Positions 48,680-63,400 of a stretch of 64,000 nt of DNA are shown here, in pieces (within the stretch, counting starts at the first letter, position 1; each line of letters opens with the position of its first letter). The stretch is from contig OY804589.1 in assembly GCA_963680875.1 (NCBI GenBank), positions 28,126,962 through 28,190,961 of the forward strand, read 5' to 3'. A model generated the notes under the pieces. That model ran no database searches, was not told the DNA's origin, and saw nothing but the letters and a program-made list of their open reading frames with translations. This DNA comes from Bathymodiolus brooksi. Taxonomy: Eukaryota > Mollusca > Bivalvia > Mytilida > Modiolidae. Made by a program: the position numbers and the translations under genes.

Positions 48680-50399
48680 CTAGTAACCCCCAATAACAAC
48701 TGTCCTATCTGATTGGTTGAACTTCTACTAACCCTCAATAACAACTGTCCTATCTGATTGGGTGAACTTCTACTAACCCTCAATAACAACTGTCCTATCT
48801 GATTGGTTGAACTTCTACTAACCCTCAATAACAACTGTCCTATCTGATTGGGTGAACTTCTACTAACCCTCAATAACAACTGTCCTATCTGATTGGGTGA
48901 ACTTCTACTAACCTTCAATAACAACTGTCCTATCTGATTGGTTGAACTTCTACTAACCCCCAATAACAACTGTCCTATCTAATTGGTTGAACCTCTACTA
49001 ACCCTCAATAACAACTGTCCTATCTGATTGGGTGAACTTCTACTAACCCTCAATAACGACTGTCCTATCCGATTGGTTGAACTTCTACTAACCCCCAATA
49101 ACAACTGTCCTATCTGAATGGTTGAACTTCTACTAACCCCCAATAACCACTGTCTTATCTGATTGGGTGAACTTCTACTAACCCTCAATAACAACTGTCC
49201 TATCTGATTTGGTGAACTTCTACTAACCCTCAATAACAACTGTCCTATCTGATTGGGTGAACTTCTACTAACCCCCAATAACAACTGTCCTATCTGAATG
49301 GTTGAACTTCTACTAACCCCCAATAACCACTGTCTTATCTGATTGGGTGAACTTCTACTAACCCTCAATAACAACTGTCCTATCTGATTGGGTGAACTTC
49401 TACTAACCCTCAATAACAACTGTCCTATCTGATTGGGTGAACTTCTACTAACCCCCAATAACAACTGTCCTATCTGAATGGTTGAACTTCTACTAACCCC
49501 CAATAACCACTGTCTTATCTGATTGGGTGAACTTCTACTAACCCTCAATAACAACTGTCCTATCTGATTGGGTGAACTTCTACTAACCCTCAATAACGAC
49601 TGTCCTATCCGATTGGTTGAACTTCTACTAACCCCCAATAACAACTGTCCTATCTGAATGGTTGAACTTCTACTAACCCCCAATAACCACTGTCTTATCT
49701 GATTGGGTGAACTTCTACTAACCCTCAATAACAACTGTCCTATCTGATTGGGTGAACTTCTACTAACCCTCAATAACAACTGTCCTATCTGATTGGGTGA
49801 ACTTCTACTCCCCAATAACAACTGTCCTATCTGATTGGGTGAACTTCTACTAACCCCCAATAACAACTGTCCTATCTGATTGGTTGAACTTCTACTAACC
49901 CCCAATAACAACTGTCCTATCTGAATGGTTGAACTTCTACTAACCCTCAATAACAACTGTCCTATCTGATTGGGTGAACTTCTACTAACCCTCAATAACA
50001 ACTGTCCTATCTGATTGGGTGAACTTCTACTAACCCTCAATAACAACTGTCCTATCTGATTGGGTGAACTTCTACTAACCCTCAATAACAACTGTCCTAT
50101 CTGATTGGGTGAACTTCTACTAACCCTCAATAACAACTGTCCTATCTGATTGGGTGAACTTCTACTAACCCCCAATAACAACTGTCCTATCTGATTGGTT
50201 GAACTTCTACTAACCCCCAATAACAACTGTCCTATCTGATTGGGTGAACTTCTACTAACCCCCAATAACAACTGTCCTATCTGATTGGTTGAACTTCTAC
50301 TAACCCCCAATAACAACTGTCTTATCTGATTGGGTGAACTTCTACTAACCCTCAATAACAACTGTCCTATCTGATTGGTTGAACTTCTACTAACCCCCA

Positions 50400-52200
50400 A
50401 TAACAACTGTCCTATCTGATTGGTTGAATTTCTACTAAACCTCAATAACAACTGTCCTATCTGATTGGGTGAACTTCTACTAACCCCCAATAACAACTGT
50501 CCTATCTGATTGGTTGAACTTCTACTAACCCCCAATAACAACTGTCTTATCTGATTGGGTGAACTTCTACTAACCCTCAATAACAACTGTCCTATCTGAT
50601 TGGTTGAACTTCTACTAACCCCCAATAACAACTGTCCTATCTGATTGGGTGAATTTCTACTAAACCTCAATAACAACTGTCCTATCTGATTGGTTGAACT
50701 TCTACTAACCCCCAATAACAACTGTCCTATCTGATTGGGTGAACTTCTACTAACCCTAAATAACAACTGTCCTATCTGATTGGGTGTGCTTCTACTAACC
50801 CTCAATAACAACTGTCCTATCGGATTGGGTGAACTTCTACTAACCCCCAATAACAACTGTCCTATCTGATTGGGTGAACTTCTACTAACCCTCAATAACA
50901 ACTGTCCTATCTGATTGGGTGAACTTCTACTAACCCTCAATAACAACTGTCCTTTCTGATTGGTTGAACTTCTACTAACCCTCAATAACAACTGTCCTAT
51001 CTGATTGGGTGAACTTCTACTAACCTTCAATAACAACTGTCCTATCTGATTGGGTGAACTTCTACTAACCCCCAATAACAACTGTCCTATCTGATTGGGT
51101 GAACTTCTACTAACCTTCAATAACAACTGTCCTATCTGATTGGGTGAACTTCTACTAACCTCCAATAACAACTGTCCTATCTGAATGGTTGAACTTCTAC
51201 TAACCCCCAATAACCACTGTCTTATCTGATTGGGTGAACTTCTACTAACCCTCAATAACAACTGTCCTATCTGATTGGTTGAACTTCTAATAACCCCCAA
51301 TAACAACTGTCCTATCTGATTGGTTGAATTTCTACTAAACCTCAATAACAACTGTCCTATCTGATTGGGTGAACTTCTACTAACCCCCAATAACAACTGT
51401 CCTATCTGATTGGTTGAACTTCTACTAACCCCCAATAACAACTGTCTTATCTGATTGGGTGAACTTCTACTAACCCTCAATAACAACTGTCCTATCTGAT
51501 TGGTTGAACTTCTACTAACCCCCAATAACAACTGTCCTATCTGATTGGGTGAATTTCTACTAAACCTCAATAACAACTGTCCTATCTGATTGGTTGAACT
51601 TCTACTAACCCCCAATAACAACTGTCCTATCTGATTGGGTGAACTTCTACTAACCCTAAATAACAACTGTCCTATCTGATTGGGTGTGCTTCTACTAACC
51701 CTCAATAACAACTGTCCTATCGGATTGGGTGAACTTCTACTAACCCCCAATAACAACTGTCCTATCTGATTGGGTGAACTTCTACTAACCCTCAATAACA
51801 ACTGTCCTATCTGATTGGGTGAACTTCTACTAACCCTCAATAACAACTGTCCTTTCTGATTGGTTGAACTTCTACTAACCCTCAATAACAACTGTCCTAT
51901 CTGATTGGGTGAACTTCTACTAACCCTCAATAACAACTGTCCTATCTGATTGGGTGAACTTCTACTAACCCCCAATAACAACTGTCCTATCTGATTGGGT
52001 GAACTTCTACTAACCTTCAATAACAACTGTCCTATCTGATTGGGTGAACTTCTACTAACCTCCAATAACAACTGTCCTATCTGAATGGTTGAACTTCTAC
52101 TAACCCCCAATAACCACTGTCTTATCTGATTGGGTGAACTTCTACTAAGCCTCAATAACAACTGTCCTATCTGATTGGTTGAACTTCTACTAACCCCCAA
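50400..52200. repeat. 900-bp higher-order repeat in the 45-bp array
   Basis: The order of monomer subtypes repeats with an exact offset of 900 bp (20 monomers). Markers are GGGTGTGCTTC at about 50783 and 51683, CTATCGGATTGGG at about 50818 and 51718, and CCTTTCTGATTGG near 50951 and 51851. Related blocks with the same markers recur from about 55047, 58322, 59940, 60390 and 62008. Confidence 0.88.
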
Positions 52201-55200
52201 TAACAACTGTCCTATCTGAATGGTTGAACTTCTACTAACCCCCAATAACCACTGTCTTATTTGATTGGGTGAACTTCTACTAACCCCCAATAATAACTGT
52301 CCTATCTGATTGGGTGAACTTCTACTAACCCTCAATAACAACTGTCCTATCTGATTGGGTGAACTTCTACTCCCCAATAACAACTGTCCTATCTGATTGG
52401 GTGTACTTCTACTAACCCCCAATAACAACTGTCCTATCTGATTGGTTGAACTTCTACTAACCCCCAATAACAACTGTCCTATCTGATTGGTTGAACTTCT
52501 ACTAAGCCCCAATAACAACTGTCCTATCTGATTGGGTGAACTTCTACTCCCCAATAACAACTGTCCTATCTGATTGGGTGAACTTCTACTAACCCCCAAT
52601 AACAACTGTCCTATCTGATTGGTTGAACTTCTACTAACCCCCAATAACAAATGTCCTATCTGAATGGTTGAACTTCTACTAACCCTCAATAACAACTGTC
52701 CTATCTGATTGGGTGAACTTCTACTAACCCTCAATAACAACTGTCCTATCTGATTGGGTGAACTTCTACTAACCCTCAATAACAACTGTCCTATCTGATT
52801 GGGTGAACTTCTACTAACCCTCAATAACAACTGTCCTATCTGATTGGGTGAACTTCTACTAACCCTCAATAACAACTGTCCTATCTGATTGGGTGAACTT
52901 CTACTAACCCCCAATAACAACTGTCCTATCTGATTGGTTGAACTTCTACTAACCCCCAATAACAACTGTCCTATCTGATTGGGTGAACTTCTACTAACCC
53001 CCAATAACAACTGTCCTATCTGATTGGTTGAACTGCTACTAACCCCCAATAACAACTGTCCTATCTGATTGGGTGAATTTCTACTAAACCTCAATAACAA
53101 CTGTCCTATCTGATTGGGTGAACTTCTACTAGCCCCCAATAACAACTGTCCTATCTGAATGGTTGAACTTCTACTAACCCCCAATAACCACTGTCTTATC
53201 TGATTGGGTGAACTTCTACTAACCCCCAATAACAACTGTCCTATCTGATTGGTTGAACTTCTACTAACCCTCAATAACAACTGTCCTATCTGATTGGGTG
53301 AACTTCTACTCCCCAATAACAACTGTCCTATCTGATTGGGTGTACTTCTACTAACCCCCAATAACAACTGTCCTATCTGATTGGTTGAACTTCTACTAAC
53401 CCCCAATAACAACTGTCCTATCTGATTGGTTGAACTTCTACTAACCCCCAATAACAACTGTCCTATCTGAATGGTTGAACTTCTACTAACCCTCAATAAC
53501 AACTGTCCTATCTGATTGGGTGAACTTCTACTAACCCTCAATAACAACTGTCCTATCTGATTGGGTGAACTTCTACTAACCCTCAATAACAACTGTCCTA
53601 TCTGATTGGGTGAACTTCTACTAACGCTCAATAACAACTGTCCTATCTGATTGGGTGAACTTCTACTAACCCCCAATAACAACTGTCCTATCTGATTGGT
53701 TGAACTTCTACTAACCCCCAATAACAGCTGTCCTATCTGATTGGGTGATCTTCTACTAACCCCCAATAACAACCGTCCTATCTGATTGGTTGAACTTCTA
53801 CTAACCCGCAATAACAACTGTCTTATCTGATTGGGTGAACTTCTACTAACCCTCAATAACAACTGTCCTATCTGATTGGTTGAACTTCTACTAACCCCCA
53901 ATAACAACTGTCCTATCTGATTGGGTGAATTTCTACTAAACCTCAATAACAACTGTCCTATCTGATTGGGTGAACTTCTACTAACCCCCAATAACAACTG
54001 TCCTTTCTGATTGGTTGAACTTCTACTAACCCTCAATAACAACTGTCCTATCTGATTGGGTGAACTTCTACTAACCTTCAATAACAACTGTCCTATCTGA
54101 TTGGGTGAACTTCTACTAACCCCCAATAACAACTGTCCTATCTGATTGGGTGAACTTCTACTAACCTTCAATAACAACTGTCCTATCTGATTGGGTGAAC
54201 TTCTACTAACCCCCAATAACAACTGTCCTATCTGAATGGTTGAACTTCTACTAACCCCCAATAACCACTGTCTTATCTGATTGGGTGAATTTCTACTAAA
54301 CCTCAATAACAACTGTCCTATCTGATTGGGTGAATTTCTACTAACCCCCAATAACAACTGTCCTATCTGAATGGTTGAACTTCTACTAACCCCCAATAAC
54401 CACTGTCTTATCTGATTGGGTGAACTTCTACTAACCCCCAATAACAACTGTCCTATCTGATTGGGTGAACTTCTACTAACCCTCAATAACAACTGTCCTA
54501 TCTGATTGGGTGAACTTCTACTCCCCAATAACAACTGTCCTATCTGATTGGGTGTACTTCTACTAACCCCCAATAACAACTGTCCTATCTGATTGGGTGA
54601 ACTTCTACTAACCCCCAATAACGACTGTCCTATCTGATTGGTTGAACTTCTACTAACCCCCAATAACAACTGTCCTATCTGATTGGGTGAATTTCTACTA
54701 AACCTCAATAACAACTGTCCTATCTGATTGGGTGAACTTCTACTAACCCCCAATAACAACTGTCCTATCTGATTGGTTGAACTTCTACTAACCCCCAATA
54801 ACAACTGTCTTATCTGATTGGGTGAACTTCTACTAACCCTCAATAACAACTGTCCTATCTGATTGGTTGAACTTCTACTAACCCCCAATAACAACTGTCC
54901 TATCTGATTGGGTGAATTTCTACTAAACCTCAATAACAACTGTCCTATCTGATTGGTTGAACTTCTACTAACCCCCAATAACAACTGTCCTATCTGATTG
55001 GGTGAACTTCTACTAATCCTAAATAACAACTGTCCTATCTGATTGGGTGTGCTTCTACTAACCCTCAATAACAACTGTCCTATCGGATTGGGTGAACTTC
55101 TACTAACCCTCAATAACAACTGTCCTATCTGATTGGGTGAACTTCTACTAACCCTCAATAACAACTGTCCTATCTGATTGGGTGAACGTCTACTAACCCT

Positions 55201-58200
55201 CAATAACAACTGTCCTTTCTGATTGGTTGAACTTCTACTAACCCTCAATAACAACTGTCCTATCTGATTGGGTGAACTTCTACTAACCTTCAATAACAAC
55301 TGTCCTATCTGATTGGGTGAACTTCTACTAACCCCCAATAACAACTGTCCTATCTGATTGGGTGAACTTCTACTAACCTTCAATAACAACTGTCCTATCT
55401 GATTGGGTGAACTTCTACTAACCCCCAATAACAACTGTCCTATCTGAATGGTTGAACTTCTACTAACCCCCAATAACCACTGTCTTATCTGATTGGGTGA
55501 ACTTCTACTAACCCTCAATAACAACTGTCCTATCTGATTGGGTGAACTTCTACTAACCCCCAATAACAACTGTCCTATCTGAATGGTTGAACTTCTACTA
55601 ACCCCCAATAACCACTGTCTTATCTGATTGGGTGAACTTCTACTAACCCTCAATAACAACTGTCCTATCTGATTGGGTGAACTTCTACTAACCCCCAATA
55701 ACAACTGTCCTATCTGAATGGTTGAACTTCTAACAACCCCCAATAACCACTGTCTTATCTGATTGGGTGAACTTCTACTAACCCTCAATAACAACTGTCC
55801 TATCTGATTGGGTGAACTTCTACTAACCCCCAATAACAACTGTCCTATCTGATTGGGTGAACTTCTACTAACCTTCAATAACAACTGTCCTATCTGATTG
55901 GGTGAACTTCTACTAACCCCCAATAACAACTGTCCTATCTGAATGGTTGAACTTCTACTAACCCCCAATAACAACTGTCCTATCTGATTGGGTGAACTTC
56001 TACTAACCTTCAATAACAACTGTCCTATCTGATTGGGTGAACTTCTACTAACCCCCAATAACAACTGTCCTATCTGAATGGTTGAACTTCTACTAACCCC
56101 CAATAACCACTGTCTTATCTGATTGGGTGAACTTCTACTAACCCTCAATAACAACTGTCCTTTCTGATTGGGTGAACTTCTACTAACCCCCAATAACAAC
56201 TGTCCTATCTGAATGGTTGAACTTCTACTAACCCCCAATAACCACTGTCTTATCTGATTGGGTGAACTTCTACTAACCCTCAATAACAACTGTCCTATCT
56301 GATTGGGTGAACTTCTACTAACCCTCAATAACGACTGTCCTATCTGATTGGTTGAACTTCTACTAACCCCCAATAACAACTGTCCTATCTGAATGTTTGA
56401 ACTTCTACTAACCCCCAATAACCACTGTCTTATCTGATAGGGTGAACTTCTACTAACCCCCAATAACAACTGTCCTTTCTGATTGGGTGAACTTCTACTA
56501 ACCCTCAATAACAACTGTCCTATCTGATTGGGTGAACTTCTACTCCCCAATAACAACTGTCCTATCTGATTGGGTGAACTTCTACTAACCCTCAATAACA
56601 ACTGTCCTATCTGATTGGTTGAACTTCTACTAACCCCCAATAACAACTGTCCTATCTGAATGGTTGAACTTCTACTAACCCTCAATAACAACTGTCCTAT
56701 CTGATTGGGTGAACTTCTACTAACCCTCAATAACAACTGTCCTATCTGATTGGGTGAACTTCTACTAACCCTCAATAACAACTGTCCTATTTGATTGGGT
56801 GAACTTCTACTAACCCTCAATAACAACTGTCCTATCTGATTGGGTGAACTTCTACTAACCCCCAATAACAACTGTCCTATCTGATTTGTTGAACTTCTAC
56901 TAACCCCCAATAACAACTGTCCTATCTGATTGGGTGAACTTCTACTAACCCCCAATAACAACTGTCCTATCTGATTGGTTGAACTTCTACTAACCCCCAA
57001 TAACAACTGTCCTATCTGATTGGGTGAATTTTTACTAAACCTCAATAACAACTGTCCTATCTGATTGGGTGAATTTCTACTAACCCCCAATAACAACTGT
57101 CTTATCTGAATGGTTGAACTTCTACTAACCCCCAATAACCACTGTCTTATCTGATTGGGTGAACTTCTACTAACCCCCAATAACAACTGTCCTATCTGAT
57201 TGGGTGAACTTCTACTAACCCTCAATAACAACTGTCCTATCTGATTGGGTGAACTTCTACTCCCCAATAACAACTGTCCTATCTGATTGGGTGTACTTCT
57301 ACTAACCCCCAATAACAACTGTCCTATCTGATTGGTTGAACTTCTACTAACCCCCAATAACAACTGTCCTATCTGATTGGTTGAACTTCTACTAACCCCC
57401 AATAACAACTGTCCTATCTGATTGGGTGAACTTCTACTAACCCTCAATAACAACTGTCCTATCTGATTGGGTGAACTTCTACTCCCCAATAACAACTGTC
57501 CTATCTGATTGGGTGAACTTCTACTAACCCCAAATAACAACTGTCCTATCTGATTGGTTGAACTTCTACTAACCCCCAATAACAACTGTCCTATCTGAAT
57601 GGTTGAACTTCTACTAACCCTCAATAACAACTGTCCTATCTGATTGGGTGAACTTCTACTAACCCTCAATAACAACTGTCCTATCTGATTGGGTGAACTT
57701 CTACTAACCCTCAATAACAACTGTCCTATCTGATTGGGTGAACTTCTACTAACCTTCAATAACAACTGTCCTATCTGATTGGGTGAACTTCTACTAACCC
57801 CCAATAACAACTGTCCTATCTGATTGGTTGAACTTCTACTAACCCCCAATAACAACTGTCCTATCTGATTGGGTGAACTTCTACTAACCCCCAATAACAA
57901 CTGTCCTATCTGATTGGTTGAACTTCTACTAACCCCCAATAACAACTGTCCTATCTGATTGGGTGAATTTCTACTAAACCTCAATAACAACTGTCCTATC
58001 TGATTGGGTGAACTTCTACTAACCCCCAATAACAACTGTCCTATCTGATTGGTTGAACTTCTACTAACCCCCAATAACAACTGTCTTATCTGATTGGGTG
58101 AACTTCTACTAACCCTCAATAACAACTGTCCTATCTGATTGGTTGAACTTCTACTAACCCCCAATAACAACTGTCCTATCTGATTGGGTGAATTTCTACT

Positions 58201-59839
58201 AAACCTCAATAACAACTGTCCTATCTGATTGGTTGAACTTCTACTAACCCCCAATAACAACTGTCCTATCTGATTGGGTGAACTTCTACTAACCCTCAAT
58301 AACAACTGTCCTATCTGATTGGGTGTGCTTCTACTAACCCTCAATAACAACTGTCTTATCGGATTGGGTGAACTTCTACTAACCCTCAATAACAACTGTC
58401 CTATCTGATTGGGTGAACTTCTACTAACCCTCAATAACAACTGTCCTATCTGATTGGGTGAACTTCTACTAACCCTCAATAACAACTGTCCTTTCTGATT
58501 GGTTGAACTTCTACTAACCCTCAATAACAACTGTCCTGTCTGATTGGGTGAACTTCTACTAACCTTCAATAACAACTGTCCTATCTGATTGGGTGAACTT
58601 CTACTAACCCCCAATAACAACTGTCCTATCTGAATGGTTGAACTTCTACTAACCCCCAATAACCACTGTCTTATCTGATTGGGTGAACTTCTACTAACCC
58701 TCAATAACAACTGTCCTATCTGATTGGGTGAACTTCTACTAACCCCCAATAACAACTGTCCTATCTGAATGGTTGAACTTCTACTAACCCCCAATAACCA
58801 CTGTCTTATCTGATTGGGTGAACTTCTACTAACCCTCAATAACAACTGTCCTATCTGATTGGGTGAACTTCTACTAACCCCCAATAACAACTGTCCTATC
58901 TGAATGGTTGAACTTCTACTAACCCCCAATAACAACTGTCCTATCTGATTGGTTGAACTTCTACTAACCCCCAATAACAACTGTCCTATCTGATTGGTTG
59001 AACTTCTACTAACCCCCAATAACAACTGTCCTATCTGATTGGGTGAACTTCTACTAACCCTCAATAACAACTGTCCTATCTGATTGGGTGAACTTCTACT
59101 CCCCAATAACAACTGTCCTATCTGATTGGGTGAACTTCTACTAACCCCCAATAACAACTGTCCTATCTGATTGGTTGAACTTCTACTAACCCCCAATAAC
59201 AACTGTCCTATCTGATTGGTTGAACTTCTACTAACCCCCAATAACAACTGTCCTATCTGAATGGTTGAACTTCTACTAACCCTCAATAACAACTGTCCTA
59301 TCTGATTGGGTGAACTTCTACTAACCCTCAATAACAACTGTCCTATCTGATTGGGTGAACTTCTACTAACCCTCAATAACAACTGTCCTATCTGATTGGG
59401 TGAACTTCTACTAACCCCCAATAACAACTGTCCTATCTGATTGGTTGAACTTCTACTAACCCCCAATAACAACTGTCCTATCTGATTGGGTGAACTTCTA
59501 CTAACCCCCAATAACAACTGTCCTATCTGATTGGTTGAACTTCTACTAACCCCCAATAACAACTGTCCTATCTGATTGGGTGAATTTCTACTAAACCTCA
59601 ATAACAACTGTCCTATCTGATTGGGTGAACTTCTACTAACCCCCAATAACAACTGTCCTATCTGATTGGTTGAACTTCTACTAACCCCCAATAACAACTG
59701 TCTTATCTGATTGGGTGAACTTCTACTAACCCTCAATAACAACTGTCCTATCTGATTGGTTGAACTTCTACTAACCCCCAATAACAACTGTCCTATCTGA
59801 TTGGGTGAATTTCTACTAAACCTCAATAACAACTGTCCT

Positions 59840-60480
59840 ATCTGATTGGTTGAACTTCTACTAACCCCCAATAACAACTGTCCTATCTGATTGGGTGAAC
59901 TTCTACTAACCCTCAATAACAACTGTCCTATCTGATTGGGTGTGCTTCTACTAACCCTCAATAACAACTGTCTTATCGGATTGGGTGAACTTCTACTAAC
60001 CCTCAATAACAACTGTCCTATCTGATTGGGTGAACTTCTACTAACCCCCAATAACAACTGTCCTATCTGATTGGGTGAATTTCTACTAAACCTCAATAAC
60101 AACTGTCCTATCTGATTGGTTGAACTTCTACTAACCCCCAATAACAACTGTCTTATCTGATTGGGTGAACTTCTACTAACCCTCAATAACAACTGTCCTA
60201 TCTGATTGGTTGAACTTCTACTAACCCCCAATAACAACTGTCCTATCTGATTGGGTGAATTTCTACTAAACCTCAATAACAACTGTCCTATCTGATTGGT
60301 TGAACTTCTACTAACCCCCAATAACAACTGTCCTATCTGATTGGGTGAACTTCTACTAACCCTCAATAACAACTGTCCTATCTGATTGGGTGTGCTTCTA
60401 CTAACCCTCAATAACAACTGTCTTATCGGATTGGGTGAACTTCTACTAACCCTCAATAACAACTGTCCTATCTGATTGGG
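59840..60480. repeat. 450-bp duplication in the 45-bp array
   Basis: The rare marker pair GGGTGTGCTTC and CTTATCGGATTGGG occurs near 59940/59975 and again 450 bp (10 monomers) later. A third occurrence near 62042 lies 1,617 bp further on, which equals 36 monomers minus one 3-bp short form. Confidence 0.75.
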
Positions 60481-63400
60481 TGAACTTCTACTAACCCTCA
60501 ATAACAACTGTCCTATCTGATTGGGTGAACTTCTACTAACCCTCAATAACAACTGTCCTTTCTGATTGGTTGAACTTCTACTAACCCTCAATAACAACTG
60601 TCCTGTCTGATTGGGTGAACTTCTACTAACCTTCAATAACAACTGTCCTATCTGATTGGGTGAACTTCTACTAACCCCCAATAACAACTGTCCTATCTGA
60701 ATGGTTGAACTTCTACTAACCCCCAATAACCACTGTCTTATCTGATTGGGTGAACTTCTACTAACCCTCAATAACAACTGTCCTATCTGATTGGGTGAAC
60801 TTCTACTAACCCCCAATAACAACTGTCCTATCTGAATGGTTGAACTTCTACTAACCCCCAATAACCAATGTCTTATCTGATTGGGTGAACTTCTACTAAC
60901 CCTCAATAACAACTGTCCTATCTGATTGGGTGAACTTCTACTAACCCCCAATAACAACTGTCCTATCTGAATGGTTGAACTTCTACTAACCCCCAATAAC
61001 AACTGTCCTATCTGATTGGTTGAACTTCTACTAACCCCCAATAACAACTGTCCTATCTGATTGGTTGAACTTCTACTAACCCCCAATAACAACTGTCCTA
61101 TCTGATTGGGTGAACTTCTACTAACCCTCAATAACAACTGTCCTATCTGATTGGGTGAACTTCTACTCCCCAATAACAACTGTCCTATCTGATTGGGTGA
61201 ACTTCTACTAACCCCCAATAACAACTGTCCTATCTGATTGGTTGAACTTCTACTAACCCCCAATAACAACTGTCCTATCTGATTGGTTGAACTTCTACTA
61301 ACCCCCAATAACAACTGTCCTATCTGAATGGTTGAACTTCTACTAACCCTCAATAACAACTGTCCTATCTGATTGGGTGAACTTCTACTAACCCTCAATA
61401 ACAACTGTCCTATCTGATTGGGTGAACTTCTACTAACCCTCAATAACAACTGTCCTATCTGATTGGGTGAACTTCTACTAACCCCCAATAACAACTGTCC
61501 TATCTGATTGGTTGAACTTCTACTAACCCCCAATAACAACTGTCCTATCTGATTGGGTGAACTTCTACTAACCCCCAATAACAACTGTCCTATCTGATTG
61601 GTTGAACTTCTACTAACCCCCAATAACAACTGTCCTATCTGATTGGGTGAATTTCTACTAAACCTCAATAACAACTGTCCTATCTGATTGGGTGAACTTC
61701 TACTAACCCCCAATAACAACTGTCCTATCTGATTGGTTGAACTTCTACTAACCCCCAATAACAACTGTCTTATCTGATTGGGTGAACTTCTACTAACCCT
61801 CAATAACAACTGTCCTATCTGATTGGTTGAACTTCTACTAACCCCCAATAACAACTGTCCTATCTGATTGGGTGAATTTCTACTAAACCTCAATAACAAC
61901 TGTCCTATCTGATTGGTTGAACTTCTACTAACCCCCAATAACAACTGTCCTATCTGATTGGGTGAACTTCTACTAACCCTCAATAACAACTGTCCTATCT
62001 GATTGGGTGTGCTTCTACTAACCCTCAATAACAACTGTCTTATCGGATTGGGTGAACTTCTACTAACCCTCAATAACAACTGTCCTATCTGATTGGTTGA
62101 ACTTCTACTAACCCTCAATAACAACTGTCCTATCTGATTGGGTGAACTTCTACTAACCCTCAATAACAACTGTCCTTTCTGATTGGTTGAACTTCTACTA
62201 ACCCTCAATAACAACTGTCCTATCTGATTGGGTGAACTTCTACTAACCTTCAATAACAACTGTCCTATCTGATTGGGTGAACTTCTACTAACCCCCAATA
62301 ACAACTGTCCTATCTGATTGGGTGAACTTCTACTAACCTTCAATAACAACTGTCCTATCTGATTGGGTGAACTTCTACTAACCCCCAATAACAACTGTCC
62401 TATCTGAATGGTTGAACTTCTACTAACCCCCAATAACCTCTGTCTTATCTGATTGGGTGAACTTCTACTAACCCTCAATAACAACTGTCCTATCTGATTG
62501 GGTGAACTTCTACTAACCCCCAATAACAACTGTCCTATCTGAATGGTTGAACTTCTACTAACCCCCAATTACCACTGTCTTATCTGATTGGGTGAACTTC
62601 TACTAACCCTCAATAACAACTGTCCTATCTTATTGGGTGAACTTCTACTAACCCCCAATAACAACTATCCTATCTGAATGGTTGAACTTCTACTAACCCC
62701 CAATAACAACTGTCCTATCTGATTGGTTGAACTTCTACTAACCCTCAATAACAACTGTCCTATCTGATTGGGTGAGCTTCTACTAACCCTCAATAACGAC
62801 TGCCCTATCTGATTGGGTGAGCTTCTACTAACCCTCAATAACCACTGTCCTATCCGATTGGTTGAACTTCTACTAACCCTCAATAACAACTGTCCTATCT
62901 GAATGGTTGAACTTCTACTAACCCCCAATAACCACTGTCTTATCTGATTGGGTGAACTTCTACTAACCCTCAATAACAACTGTCCTATCTGATTGGGTGA
63001 ACTTCTACTAACCCTCAATAACGACTGTCCTATCCGATTGGTTGAACTTCTACTGACCCCCAATAACAACTGTCCTATCTGAATGGTTGAACTTCTACTA
63101 ACCCCCAATAACCACTGTCTTATCTGATTGGGTGAACTTCTACTAACCCTCAATAACAACTGTCCTATCTGATTGGGTGAACTTCTACTAACCCTCAATA
63201 ACAACTGTCCTATCTGATTGGGTGAACTTCTACTCCCCAATAACAACTGTCCTATCTGATTGGGTGAACTTCTACTCCCCAATAACAACTGTCCTATCTG
63301 AATGGTTGAACTTCTACTAACCCTCAATAACAACTGTCCTATCTGATTGGGTGAACTTCTACTAACCCTCAATAACAACTGTCCTATCTGATTGGGTGAA

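Noticed and set aside
48622..48969. The edge of the 45-bp array as a coding exon of the Shisa-like gene using the GTAAGC donor at 48631-48636
   Set aside because: The array frame would leave in phase 0, but the next exon (48124) needs one base from the previous exon; the donor also has A at the last exon position.
48979..62568. A single 4,529-codon protein on the minus strand
   Set aside because: It is the translation of the 45-bp satellite, whose length is a multiple of three. There is no unique domain, signal or start context, and the frame simply ends at random substitutions.
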